From positions 1,612,001 through 1,676,000 of the forward strand of contig NZ_CP081497.1 in assembly GCF_019774615.1 (NCBI RefSeq): a stretch of 64,000 nucleotides of DNA, in the 5' to 3' direction. The notes beneath the pieces were generated by a model that saw nothing but the letters and a program-made list of their open reading frames with translations, was not told where the DNA came from and did no database searches. This document shows, piece after piece, positions 42,155 to 50,866 of the stretch; the stretch's first letter is position 1, and each line of letters starts with the position of its first letter. The position numbers were made by a program, and so were the translations under genes. The DNA is from Streptomyces sp. BHT-5-2. Lineage in GTDB: Bacteria; Actinomycetota; Actinomycetes; Streptomycetales; Streptomycetaceae.

Positions 42155-44710
42155 ATGGCACGCGGCAAGCTACGGATATATCTCGGCGCGGCACCGGGCG
42201 TCGGCAAGACGTACGCGATGCTGTCCGAGGCACACCGGCGCGTGGAGCGCGGGACGGACGTCGTGGTGGCGTTCGTCGAGCACCATGGCCGGCCCCGCAC
42301 CGAGGTCATGCTGCACGGGCTGGAGCAGATCCAGCGCCGTGAGCTGGAGTACCGCGGTTCGACGTTCACCGAGATGGACGTCGACGCGGTGCTGGAGCGC
42401 AGACCCGCCGTGGCGCTCGTGGACGAGCTGGCGCACACCAACGTTCCCGGGTCCCGCAACGGCAAGCGCTGGCAGGACGTCGAGGAGCTCCTGGAAGCCG
42501 GCATCACGGTCATCTCGACGGTGAACATCCAGCACCTGGAGTCGCTCGGGGACGTCGTCGAGTCGATAACGGGCGTGCGGCAGCGGGAGACGGTGCCGGA
42601 CGAGATCGTCCGGCGGGCCGACCAGATCGAGCTGGTCGACATGTCGCCACAGGCGATCCGACGGCGGATGGCGCACGGCAACATCTACCAGTCGGACAAG
42701 GTCGACGCGGCGCTGTCGAACTACTTCCGGCCGGGCAACCTCACCGCGCTGCGCGAGCTGGCGCTGCTGTGGGTGGCCGACCGCGTGGACGAGTACCTCC
42801 AGGAGTACCGGGCGGAGCATTCGATCCGTTCGACCTGGCAGGCCCGCGAGCGGATCGTGGTCGGGCTGACCGGCGGTCCGGAGGGACGGACGCTGATCCG
42901 CCGGGCCGCCCGGATGGCGGCGAAGGGCTCCGGCAGCGAGGTGCTCGCCGTCTACATCGCCCGCAGCGACGGGCTGACCTCGGCCTCCCCGAAGGAACTC
43001 GCCGTCCAGCGGACCCTCGTGGAGGACCTGGGCGGGACGTTCCATCACGTCATCGGTGACGACATACCGCGTGCGCTGCTGGAGTTCGCGCGGGGGGTGA
43101 ACGCCACCCAGATCGTCCTGGGGTCGAGCCGCCGCAAGGCGTGGCAGTACGTCTTCGGCCCCGGGGTGGGGGCGACGGTGGCACGGGAGTCCGGGCCCGA
43201 TCTCGATGTGCACATCGTGACGCACGACGAGGTCGCCAAGGGGCGGGGGCTGCCGGTGGCGCGCGGGGCGCGGCTGGGCCGGTCGCGGATCATCGCCGGC
43301 TGGCTGGTCGGCGTCGGCGGTCCGACGGTGCTGTCGCTGCTGCTCACGCGGCTGTCGAACGGCCCGGGGCTGGCCAACGACGTCCTGCTGTTCCTGTTCC
43401 TGACGGTCGTGGCGGCGCTGCTGGGCGGTCAGCTGCCGGCGCTGGCGTCCGCGGCGGTCGGGTCGCTGCTGCTGAACTTCTACTTCACCCCGCCCACGCA
43501 CACGCTCACGGTCAACGACCCGAAGAACATCGTGGCGATCGCGATCTTCTTCGCGGTGGCGGTGTCGGTGGCGTCGGTGGTGGATCTGGCCGCCCGGCGG
43601 ACGCATCAGGCGGCCCGGTTGCGGGCCGAGTCGGAGATCCTGTCGTTCCTGGCGGGCAGCGTGCTGCGCGGTGAGACCACGTTGGACGCGCTGCTGGAGC
43701 GGGTGCGGGAGACCTTCGGCATGGACACCGTGGCGCTGCTGGAGCGGCGCAGCGACGTCGATCCGTGGACGTGCGCGGGCCGCGCGGGCGGGGACGGGAG
43801 TGCGCCGCCGCTGACCCGCCCGGAGGACGCGGACGTGGACATGCCGGTGGGCGACCACATGGCGCTGGCGCTGACCGGCCGGGTGCTGCCGGCGGAGGAC
43901 CGCCGGGTGCTGGCCGCGTTCGCCGCGCAGGCCGCGGTGGTGCTGGACCGGCAGCGGCTGGTGGGCGAGGCGGAGCGGGCCCGGGAGCTGGCGGAGGGCA
44001 ACCGCATCCGTACGGCGCTGCTGGCCGCGGTCAGCCACGACCTGCGGACGCCGCTGGCGGGCATCAAGGCGTCGGTGACGTCGCTCCGGTCGGACGACGT
44101 GGCGTGGTCGGAGGAGGACGAGGCGGAGCTGCTGGCCGGAATCGAGGCGGGCGCGGACCGGCTCGACCACCTGGTGGGCAATCTGCTGGACATGTCGCGG
44201 TTGCAGACCGGCACGGTGACGCCGCTGATCCGGGAGATCGACCTCGACGAGGTGGTGCCGATGGCGCTGGGCGGCGTCCCGGAGGGCAGTGTCACGTTGG
44301 ACATCCCGGAGGAGCTGCCGATGGTGGCGGTGGATCCGGGGCTGCTGGAGCGGTCGGTGGCCAATCTGGTGGAGAACGCCGTGAAGTACAGCCCGGACGG
44401 GGAGGCGGTGCTGGTCGCGGCCAGTGCGCTCGGCGACCGGGTGGAGCTGCGGATCGCGGACCGGGGCCCGGGGGTGCCGGACAGCGCGAAGGACCGGATC
44501 TTTGAACCGTTCCAGCGGTACGGGGACGCTCCGCGGGGCGCCGGGGTGGGGCTGGGGCTGGCCGTGGCGCGGGGTTTCGCGGAGGCGATCGGTGGGACGT
44601 TGTCCGCGGAGGACACTCCGGGGGGCGGGATGACGATGGTGCTGACGCTGTCGGCCGCCGCGGGTCTCCCGCCGGTGCGACCTGATCTTCCGGCACAGGC
44701 GACGACATGA
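42155..44710 (+). CDS. kdpD: Osmosensitive K+ sensor histidine kinase KdpD
   Basis: An 851-residue sensor kinase that controls kdpFABC. The N-terminal KdpD domain has Walker A GAAPGVGKT (residues 11-19) and DELAHTNVPGS. A universal-stress-protein-like domain spans about 228-365, and four membrane helices lie at about 385-490. A GAF-like domain follows, then His628 in AAVSHDLRTPLAGIKAS and an HATPase (VENAVKYSPDG, GVGLGLAVARG). In this family potassium and c-di-AMP are sensed on the cytoplasmic side. It is separated from kdpFABC by a decayed ABC gene and the AAC(2')-like gene. Confidence 0.95.
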   Translation: MARGKLRIYLGAAPGVGKTYAMLSEAHRRVERGTDVVVAFVEHHGRPRTEVMLHGLEQIQRRELEYRGSTFTEMDVDAVLERRPAVALVDELAHTNVPGSRNGKRWQDVEELLEAGITVISTVNIQHLESLGDVVESITGVRQRETVPDEIVRRADQIELVDMSPQAIRRRMAHGNIYQSDKVDAALSNYFRPGNLTALRELALLWVADRVDEYLQEYRAEHSIRSTWQARERIVVGLTGGPEGRTLIRRAARMAAKGSGSEVLAVYIARSDGLTSASPKELAVQRTLVEDLGGTFHHVIGDDIPRALLEFARGVNATQIVLGSSRRKAWQYVFGPGVGATVARESGPDLDVHIVTHDEVAKGRGLPVARGARLGRSRIIAGWLVGVGGPTVLSLLLTRLSNGPGLANDVLLFLFLTVVAALLGGQLPALASAAVGSLLLNFYFTPPTHTLTVNDPKNIVAIAIFFAVAVSVASVVDLAARRTHQAARLRAESEILSFLAGSVLRGETTLDALLERVRETFGMDTVALLERRSDVDPWTCAGRAGGDGSAPPLTRPEDADVDMPVGDHMALALTGRVLPAEDRRVLAAFAAQAAVVLDRQRLVGEAERARELAEGNRIRTALLAAVSHDLRTPLAGIKASVTSLRSDDVAWSEEDEAELLAGIEAGADRLDHLVGNLLDMSRLQTGTVTPLIREIDLDEVVPMALGGVPEGSVTLDIPEELPMVAVDPGLLERSVANLVENAVKYSPDGEAVLVAASALGDRVELRIADRGPGVPDSAKDRIFEPFQRYGDAPRGAGVGLGLAVARGFAEAIGGTLSAEDTPGGGMTMVLTLSAAAGLPPVRPDLPAQATT

Positions 44711-44889
44711 GTCGTGGCCACGGCGGAGGCACCGGCGGCGGGAGACGGCCGCGTTCCGGCGCCGGTGCGGGTCCGCCGCACGGCCCGGGAGGGGACCATG
44801 ACGCCGGCCGGGCGGTACCGGCCGCACTCACGACTTTGCCGGCGGGCGGGGCCCGCCGGCGACCGACACCGCGAGGAGAACGCCAGTGA
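44707..44889 (+). CDS. Possible 60-residue small ORF between kdpD and kdpE
   Basis: ATG 44707 overlaps the kdpD stop (ATGA) and the frame ends at 44889, overlapping the kdpE GTG start (GTGA). Such perfect coupling at both ends would suit a real cistron. Against this, the product is a Gly/Arg/Pro-rich string with no hydrophobic core, and roughly a quarter of third positions are A or T, more than in neighbouring genes. It may only be a path for ribosome re-initiation, or chance. Confidence 0.25.
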   Translation: MSRGHGGGTGGGRRPRSGAGAGPPHGPGGDHDAGRAVPAALTTLPAGGARRRPTPRGERQ

Positions 44890-45569
44890 ACCGGGTGCTT
44901 GTGGTTGATGACGAGCCGCAGATCGTGCGCGCCCTTGTGATCAACCTGAAGGCGCGCAAGTACGAGGTGGACGCGGCCCCGGACGGGGCCACCGCCTTGA
45001 AGCTTGCCGCGGCCCGCCATCCCGATGTCGTGGTCCTGGACCTGGGGCTGCCCGATATGGACGGGGTGGAGGTCATCAAGGGACTGCGCGGCTGGTCCCG
45101 GGTGCCGATCCTGGTGCTGTCCGCGCGGCAGACCTCGGACGAGAAGGTCGAGGCGCTGGACGCGGGGGCGGACGACTACGTGACCAAGCCGTTCGGGATG
45201 GACGAGCTGCTGGCGCGGTTGCGGGCGGCGGTGCGCCGGGCGGAGCCGACCGGGCCGGCGGACGACGAGGTGATCGTGGAGACCGAGGGCTTCACGGTCG
45301 ATCTGGCGGCGAAGAAGGTCAACCGCGGGGGCCGGGACATCCGGCTGACGCCGACGGAGTGGCATCTGCTGGAGGTGCTGGTGCGCAACCAGGGCCGGCT
45401 GGTGAGCCAGAAGCAGTTGCTACAGGAGGTGTGGGGGCCGTCGTACGGGACGGAGACCAACTATCTGCGGGTGTACATGGCGCAGCTGCGGCGGAAGCTG
45501 GAGAGCGACCCCTCGCATCCGCGGCACTTCATCACGGAGCCGGGGATGGGATACCGCTTCGAGGGGTGA
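44886..45569 (+). CDS. kdpE: Response regulator KdpE
   Basis: A 227-residue OmpR-family regulator. The receiver has VDDE, Asp52 in VVLDLGLPDMDG and Lys in TKPFGMDE. The winged helix has TPTEWHLLEVLVRNQGRLVS and TNYLRVYMAQLRRKLE. It is the partner of KdpD and should activate kdpFABC, possibly through the direct repeats at 35673-35726. The GTG start has GAGGAGA upstream. Confidence 0.94.
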   Translation: MNRVLVVDDEPQIVRALVINLKARKYEVDAAPDGATALKLAAARHPDVVVLDLGLPDMDGVEVIKGLRGWSRVPILVLSARQTSDEKVEALDAGADDYVTKPFGMDELLARLRAAVRRAEPTGPADDEVIVETEGFTVDLAAKKVNRGGRDIRLTPTEWHLLEVLVRNQGRLVSQKQLLQEVWGPSYGTETNYLRVYMAQLRRKLESDPSHPRHFITEPGMGYRFEG

Positions 45570-45634
45570 ACGCGTGGCGGCGGGGTCACGGCCGGTCGTG
45601 GGGGCCGGCGTGCGGGCCCCGGTACGCTGGGGCT

Positions 45635-46033
45635 ATGAGTGCTGGGATCCGACCCGAAAAGCCGGCCGGCCGGTTCCGCCGGATGCTCGAGCGGCTGTCG
45701 TCCTCCGAGGAGGAGCTGCAGTCCGCCGAACTGCAGGAGGACGCGCAGGCGACGGGGTGCACCCGCATATGCGACTGCGACGACCGTCAGATAGTGAAGG
45801 TCTCCGGCACCCTGCGGCATGTCACGCTGCGGCCGCGCGCCGGTGTGCCCGCGCTGGAGGCGGAGCTGTTCGACGGCTCCGCGGCGCTCGACGTGGTGTG
45901 GCTGGGTCGCCGCTCCATCGTCGGCATCGAGCCGGGCCGTAACCTCATCGCCTCGGGCCGGATCTCGTTGAGTCACGGGCGCCGGGTGCTCTTCAATCCC
46001 AAGTACGAACTGCGACCGCTCGGACAGGAGTAG
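45635..46033 (+). CDS. OB-fold nucleic-acid-binding domain protein
   Basis: A 132-residue protein. A helical N-terminus (RFRRMLERLSSSEEELQSAEL) precedes an OB-fold (about 50-130): VKVSGTLRHVTLRPRAG, LEAELFDGSAALDVVWLGRR, GRNLIASGRISL. Related OB-fold proteins bind single-stranded nucleic acid, but the target here is unknown. A Cys-x5-Cys-x-Cys cluster (ATGCTRICDCDD) stands out. It is three bases upstream of the DUF3159 gene and likely shares its mRNA. Confidence 0.85.
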   Translation: MSAGIRPEKPAGRFRRMLERLSSSEEELQSAELQEDAQATGCTRICDCDDRQIVKVSGTLRHVTLRPRAGVPALEAELFDGSAALDVVWLGRRSIVGIEPGRNLIASGRISLSHGRRVLFNPKYELRPLGQE

Positions 46034-46036
46034 CCG

Positions 46037-46879
46037 GTGACGTCGTACGACCGACCGACCACTGACCCTGAGGCTTCCGCCCCCGCCGATCACCCGGTGG
46101 GCGCTTCGGCCGTCACCGCCCCGCGGGTGCCCGACGCGGGCCCCGACGTCGCAGGCAGGCAGGTGACGGAGGCGGCGCTGTTCGAGGCGTTCGGCGGCGT
46201 GCGCGGCCTGGTGGAGACGGTGCTGCCGGGGCTGCTGTTCGTCGCGATCTTCACGGTCGACAAGGACCTGCACGTCTCGGCGATCGCGGCGCTGGCGGTG
46301 TCGCTGGTGCTGTGCGCGGTGCGCCTGGTGCGCAGGGACACCGTCAAGCACGCTTTCAGCGGCGTCTTCGGGGTGGCCTTCGGCGTGGTCTTCGCGATGA
46401 TGACCGGCAACGCCAAGGACTTCTACCTGCCGGGGATGCTGTACACCCTGGGCCTGGCGCTGGCCTACATCGTCACCACGCTCGCGGGGGTTCCGCTCAT
46501 CGGGCTGATCCTGGGCCCGGTGTTCAAGGAGAACCTCTCCTGGCGGACCCGCAATCCGGGGCGGAAGAAGGCGTACGCGAAGGCCAGCTGGGCGTGGGGG
46601 CTGATCCTGCTCGGCAAGTGCATGATCCTTTTCCCGCTGTACTGGTGGGCGGACACCACGCAGCTGGGATGGGTGCTGGTGGCGCTGAAGATCCCGCCGT
46701 TCCTGCTGGCCGTCTATCTGACGTGGATGTTCCTGGTGAAGGCGCCGGCGCCGATCGACGTGTTCGCGGAGATGGAGGCGCAGGAGAAGACGGAGGAGGC
46801 CCTGCGGGAGCGGTTGGCGACGCCGGGGCCGCCGATCGTGGTGGACCGGCCGCAGGAAGGGCCGCGGCATCGCCGCTGA
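46037..46879 (+). CDS. DUF3159 family integral membrane protein
   Basis: A 280-residue protein of the DUF3159 family. After a Pro/Ala-rich start (about 1-40) it has about five or six membrane helices, with short polar loops such as GNAKDFYLPGMLYTLG and SWRTRNPGRKKAYAK. The C-terminus is charged. Function is unknown. The GTG start is three bases after the OB-fold gene; this OB-fold/DUF3159/TrkA neighbourhood is conserved in actinobacteria, so a link to ion or membrane homeostasis is possible. Confidence 0.87.
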   Translation: MTSYDRPTTDPEASAPADHPVGASAVTAPRVPDAGPDVAGRQVTEAALFEAFGGVRGLVETVLPGLLFVAIFTVDKDLHVSAIAALAVSLVLCAVRLVRRDTVKHAFSGVFGVAFGVVFAMMTGNAKDFYLPGMLYTLGLALAYIVTTLAGVPLIGLILGPVFKENLSWRTRNPGRKKAYAKASWAWGLILLGKCMILFPLYWWADTTQLGWVLVALKIPPFLLAVYLTWMFLVKAPAPIDVFAEMEAQEKTEEALRERLATPGPPIVVDRPQEGPRHRR

Positions 46880-46898
46880 GCCGCCGCGAGGCATGACG

Positions 46899-46932
46899 AA
46901 GGGCCCGGGAGCCGTCTGGCTCCCGGGCCCTT
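46899..46932. terminator. Bidirectional terminator
   Basis: A perfect 15-base-pair stem AAGGGCCCGGGAGCC / GGCTCCCGGGCCCTT (46899-46913 with 46918-46932), four-base loop, T run after the right arm, between convergent genes. Confidence 0.92.
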
Positions 46933-46948
46933 TGCCGTGCCGGGCGGT

Positions 46949-47620
46949 TCAGCTGTCGTCGCGGCGGACCGACAGCAGGTCCTCGAGCTGTTCCTCGCGG
47001 GACTGGGCGGCGACGAAGAGGAGTTCGTCGCCGGCTTCGAGGGCGTCGTCCTTGTTGGGGGTCAGGACGCGGGTGCCGCGGATGATGGTCACCAGGGAGG
47101 TGTCCTCGGGCCAGGCGACGTCACCGACGCGGGTGCCGGCGAGGGCGGCCTCCGGGGGGAGGGTGAGCTCGACGAGGTTGGCGTCGCCGTGGCTGAAGCG
47201 CAGCAGCCGGACGAGGTCGCCGACGCTGACGGCCTCTTCGACGAGGGCCGACATCAGCCGGGGGGTGGAGACGGCGACGTCGACGCCCCAGGCTTCGTTG
47301 AACAGCCACTCGTTCTTGGGGTTGTTGACGCGGGCGACCACGCGCGGCACGCCGTACTCGGTCTTCGCGAGCAGGGAGACGACGAGGTTGACCTTGTCGT
47401 CGCCGGTGGCGGCGATGACGACGTTGCAGCGCTGGAGCGCCGCCTCGTCGAGCGAGGTGATCTCGCAGGCGTCGGCCAGCAGCCATTCGGCGAGCGGTAC
47501 CCGTTCGACCGAGATGGCGGTGGGGGCCTTGTCGATGAGCAGGATCTCGTGTCCGTTTTCCAGGAGTTCGCCGGCGATGGAACGACCCACCGCGCCGGCG
47601 CCTGCGATGGCGACCCTCAT
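46949..47620 (-). CDS. TrkA-type potassium-uptake regulator (second of pair)
   Basis: A 223-residue RCK protein. The Rossmann motif GAGAVGRSIAGEL starts at residue 7, binding NAD(H) or ATP, and a C-terminal TrkA-C domain spans about 135-215. It gates a Trk/Ktr-type potassium channel or transporter. Its ATG overlaps the stop of the upstream trkA-like gene (ATGA). The arrangement matches the ceoB/ceoC pair of actinobacteria. No Trk membrane subunit is adjacent, but a KimA-like permease is encoded 2.5 kb away. Confidence 0.9.
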   Translation of the reverse strand: MRVAIAGAGAVGRSIAGELLENGHEILLIDKAPTAISVERVPLAEWLLADACEITSLDEAALQRCNVVIAATGDDKVNLVVSLLAKTEYGVPRVVARVNNPKNEWLFNEAWGVDVAVSTPRLMSALVEEAVSVGDLVRLLRFSHGDANLVELTLPPEAALAGTRVGDVAWPEDTSLVTIIRGTRVLTPNKDDALEAGDELLFVAAQSREEQLEDLLSVRRDDS

Positions 47621-48285
47621 GCGTGCGCCTCCTCGGGACCCTGGGCGAATGCCGCCTCGACCTTCTCGACTTCGTCGGTGCGCATCATGACGTGCACCAG
47701 GTCGCCTTCCTGGAGAACCGTCTGGGAGGTGGGCAGCATGGCCTCGCCCAGTCGGGTGAGGAAGGCGACGCGGACGCCGGTCTCCTCCTGCAGTTTGCTG
47801 ATCTTGTGGCCGACCCAGGAGGGGGCGGTGTGCACCTCGGCGAGCTGGACGCCGCCGCTGGGGTCGCGCCAGAGCGGCTCGGCGCCGGAGGGGAGGAGCC
47901 GGCGCAGCATCTGGTCGGCGGTCCAGCGGACGGTGGCGACCGTGGGGATGCCGAGGCGCTGGTAGACCTCGGCGCGGCGCGGGTCGTAGATGCGGGCCGC
48001 GACGTTCTCGACGCCGAACATCTCGCGGGCCACCCGGGCGGCGATGATGTTGGAGTTGTCGCCGCTGGAGACGGCGGCGAAGGCGCCCGCCTCCTCGATG
48101 CCGGCCTCGCGGAGGGTGTCCTGGTCGAAGCCGACGCCGGTGACGCGGCGGCCGCCGAAGGCGGAGCCGAGGCGGCGGAACGCGGTCGGGTCCTGGTCGA
48201 TCACCGCGATGGTGTGGCCCTGGCCCTCAAGGGTCTGCGCGAGCGCGGAGCCCACGCGACCGCACCCCATGATGACGATGTGCAT
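47617..48285 (-). CDS. TrkA-type potassium-uptake regulator (first of pair)
   Basis: A 222-residue RCK protein with Rossmann motif GCGRVGSALAQ at residues 7-17, the acidic ribose-binding Asp (VIDQDP) at the end of strand 2, and a TrkA-C domain at about 140-215. It should form hetero- or homo-oligomeric gating rings with the second TrkA protein, to which it is translationally coupled. ATG 48285 was chosen because the fold starts directly there. Confidence 0.9.
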   Translation of the reverse strand: MHIVIMGCGRVGSALAQTLEGQGHTIAVIDQDPTAFRRLGSAFGGRRVTGVGFDQDTLREAGIEEAGAFAAVSSGDNSNIIAARVAREMFGVENVAARIYDPRRAEVYQRLGIPTVATVRWTADQMLRRLLPSGAEPLWRDPSGGVQLAEVHTAPSWVGHKISKLQEETGVRVAFLTRLGEAMLPTSQTVLQEGDLVHVMMRTDEVEKVEAAFAQGPEEAHA

Positions 48286-48567
48286 GCTGATTACCCCGTG
48301 CCCTGTACTAGCGCGCTGACCTGCCCAAACACCCTGCTCACTCTTTCTTCTCCGATGTGCCGGCGGCACGGAGCCGCTGTCCGCGACGGCGGCCCGGTGC
48401 GTCGGACGGGAGCGCCGGCCGCACCGTGTTCCGGTACAACCGTAGCCGTAACGGCGGCTCCGGTAGGGGGCGCGGTCGGTGCGGGGTTGTGGTGGGCGAG
48501 GTGGTGGTGCGGTGCGGATCGTGCGGTGTGCTGCGCGGGGACGGCCGGGTAGGGCACGCTACGGCGT

Positions 48568-50613
48568 GTGCCACAACTGCCACATCAACCCCAACAGGGT
48601 TCTCTCGCGCCGCACATGGTGGTGTGCGGCGATGACGCGTTGGCCCACCGGCTCGCCGCCGAGCTGAGGGACGTCTACCGCGAACGGGTGACGCTGCTCG
48701 TGCCGTCCGCCCGGGAGCCGCACCGGCCCCGCGTTCCGCCGGCGTCCCGCGGACTGGGCCGGGCCTCCGCGCTGCTGGGCCGGATGTCGGCGGTGATGGC
48801 GCGGACCGGTCCGGGGACGCTGCCCGGTGTCCCGCCGCCCACGGTGGCGCGCGAGGACGGCGAGGCGCCGCCGGAGCCGATACGGGTCCAGGTGGCGGCC
48901 CAGATCGACGACGCGGCACTGGTCGAGGCCGGTGTCGTGGAGGCGGGCGCCCTCGCGCTGGTCCATGACGACGACGAGCTGAACATCCATGCCGCGCTCC
49001 GGGCCCGCCGCCTCAACCCGCGGCTGCGGCTCGTCATCCGGCTCTACAACCGCAAACTCGGCCAGCATCTGGAGGAGTTGCTGGACCAGGCCGCGGCGGT
49101 CGCGGCGAGCGGTGGCGCGGACGGTGCCGGGGCACCGCGGGGCGACGCGTCCACCACGGTGCTGTCCGACGCGGACACCGTCGCCCCGGCACTGGTGGCC
49201 ACCGCGGTGGCCGGGACCAGCAAGGTCATCGAGGCGGACGGGCTGATGCTGCGCGCCGTGGAGCGCGCGCCGGGGCAGTCCGGTCCGCCGGGGGCGCGGC
49301 GGCTGTGCACCCTGGCGCTGCTGTCGCCGTCGCCCGGCGATCCGCCCGGTGATCCGACCGGGGGCGCGGCCGGTGCGCCGGGTGCGGCCGCCGGCGACGA
49401 GGGCCCGGTGCTGCTGCCGGACGACGCCACGGCCGCGGCGGCCGGCGGCTGCGGACGGGTCGTCCTGGAGACCGTCGCCTATACGGGCCGGACGCTGCGG
49501 CCGAGCCGGCTGCGCGGCCGGGGCGCGCCGCTGGCCTCGCTCTTCTCCCGGCGGCTGCGCTGGTCGCTGGCGGGCATCGTCGGGGCGGTGCTGGCGCTGG
49601 CGGTGGCCGCGTCGCTGTCGACGGGGGAGCCGCCGCTGCACGCCGCGTACCTGACGCTGCTGGACCTGTTCGCGATCAACGAGCCGGCGCTCGACGCCCC
49701 GTTGGCGCGCAAGCTGCTGCAACTGCTGTCCGGACTGGTCGGGTTGTTGCTGCTGCCGGTGCTGGTGGCGGCGGCGTTCGAGGGACTGGGCACGTTCCGC
49801 AGCGCGTCGGCGCTGCGCCGCCCGCCGCGCGGGCTGTCGGGTCACGTGGTGCTGCTGGGCCTGGGGAAGATCGGGACGCGCGTGCTGGCGCGGCTGCACG
49901 AGATGCGGGTGCCGGTGGTGTGCGTCGAGGCCGATCCGGAGGCGCGCGGGATCGCCCTGGCGCGGCGGCTCCGGGTGCCGACCGTGGTGGGGGACGTGAC
50001 CCAGGAGGGGGTGCTGGAGGCGGCGCTGGCCGACCGGGCCCGCACGCTGCTGGCGCTGACGAGCGAGGACACCACCAATCTGGAGGCCGCGCTCTACGCC
50101 CGGTCGGTCAATCCGCGGCTGCGGGTGACCCTGCGGCTGTTCGACGACGGGTTCGCCGCCGCCGTCTACCGGACGCTGCGGACGGCGCACCCCGGTGCGC
50201 GGACCCGGAGCCGCAGCGTGTCGTTCCTGGCGGCGCCGGCCTTCGCCGGGGCGATGATGGGCCGCGAGATCCTGGGCGCGATCCCGGTGGAGCGGCGGAT
50301 GCTGCTGGTCGCCCGGGTCGAGGTGCGGGGCCATGCGGCCCTGGAGGGCCGTTCGGTGGGCGAGGTGCTGCGGCCGGGGCGGCTGCGGGTGCTGGCCGTC
50401 GACACCTCCGCGCCCGACGAGCCGTCGGCGGAGCCCGTGGCGGGTGCGGCGGGCGCGTCGCCGGCCGGTGGCGCGCCCGCGCCGGCGCAGCTGGCGGACG
50501 AGTTGAACGGCCACGTCCTGCGACCGCAGGACGTGGTGCTGGTGGCGGCGACCCGGGAGGGGCTGGGCGATCTGCTGTCCCGCCGGCCGCGCCCGGCGGC
50601 GCGCGAGGAGTGA
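48568..50613 (+). CDS. RCK-2TM-RCK membrane protein, potassium-channel-like without filter
   Basis: A 681-residue protein with two TrkA-N-like Rossmann domains flanking two membrane helices. The first domain starts at MVVCGDDALAHRLAAEL, where the glycine motif is eroded. TM1 is about 332-350, TM2 about 384-404. The second domain has an intact GLGKIGTRVL (431-440). Between the helices, where a potassium channel has TVGYG, the text is YLTLLDLFAINEP, so a normal filter is absent. It is divergent from the trkA pair and may be a regulator rather than a pore. The GTG start has no clear ribosome site; ATG 48617 is an alternative. Confidence 0.8.
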   Translation: MPQLPHQPQQGSLAPHMVVCGDDALAHRLAAELRDVYRERVTLLVPSAREPHRPRVPPASRGLGRASALLGRMSAVMARTGPGTLPGVPPPTVAREDGEAPPEPIRVQVAAQIDDAALVEAGVVEAGALALVHDDDELNIHAALRARRLNPRLRLVIRLYNRKLGQHLEELLDQAAAVAASGGADGAGAPRGDASTTVLSDADTVAPALVATAVAGTSKVIEADGLMLRAVERAPGQSGPPGARRLCTLALLSPSPGDPPGDPTGGAAGAPGAAAGDEGPVLLPDDATAAAAGGCGRVVLETVAYTGRTLRPSRLRGRGAPLASLFSRRLRWSLAGIVGAVLALAVAASLSTGEPPLHAAYLTLLDLFAINEPALDAPLARKLLQLLSGLVGLLLLPVLVAAAFEGLGTFRSASALRRPPRGLSGHVVLLGLGKIGTRVLARLHEMRVPVVCVEADPEARGIALARRLRVPTVVGDVTQEGVLEAALADRARTLLALTSEDTTNLEAALYARSVNPRLRVTLRLFDDGFAAAVYRTLRTAHPGARTRSRSVSFLAAPAFAGAMMGREILGAIPVERRMLLVARVEVRGHAALEGRSVGEVLRPGRLRVLAVDTSAPDEPSAEPVAGAAGASPAGGAPAPAQLADELNGHVLRPQDVVLVAATREGLGDLLSRRPRPAAREE

Positions 50614-50866
50614 GGCCGCGCCCCGCGGCACGTCGGCGCGCCCACGCGCGACACGCCTGGGCGGCGTGACATCCACCACGAAGTCCGGGCCCGCGGGCGT
50701 TCCCCGCATCGACGGCGCCACCGTGCGCGTACGGTGCGGATGCCGTGGAGGCGCCGCGTAGTGGATGCGTAGTCGGGGCGCCCTGTGCGGGGTGGCGCAT
50801 TCGGGTGTCTATACCCGTCCGGGTGGTGGGTGGGCGAGAGCCTTGACGAACCCTTAGCATTCCCGG

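Noticed and set aside
42170..44827. Long minus-strand open frame opposite kdpD
   Set aside because: Arg/His/Gln-rich shadow of a clearly conserved gene.
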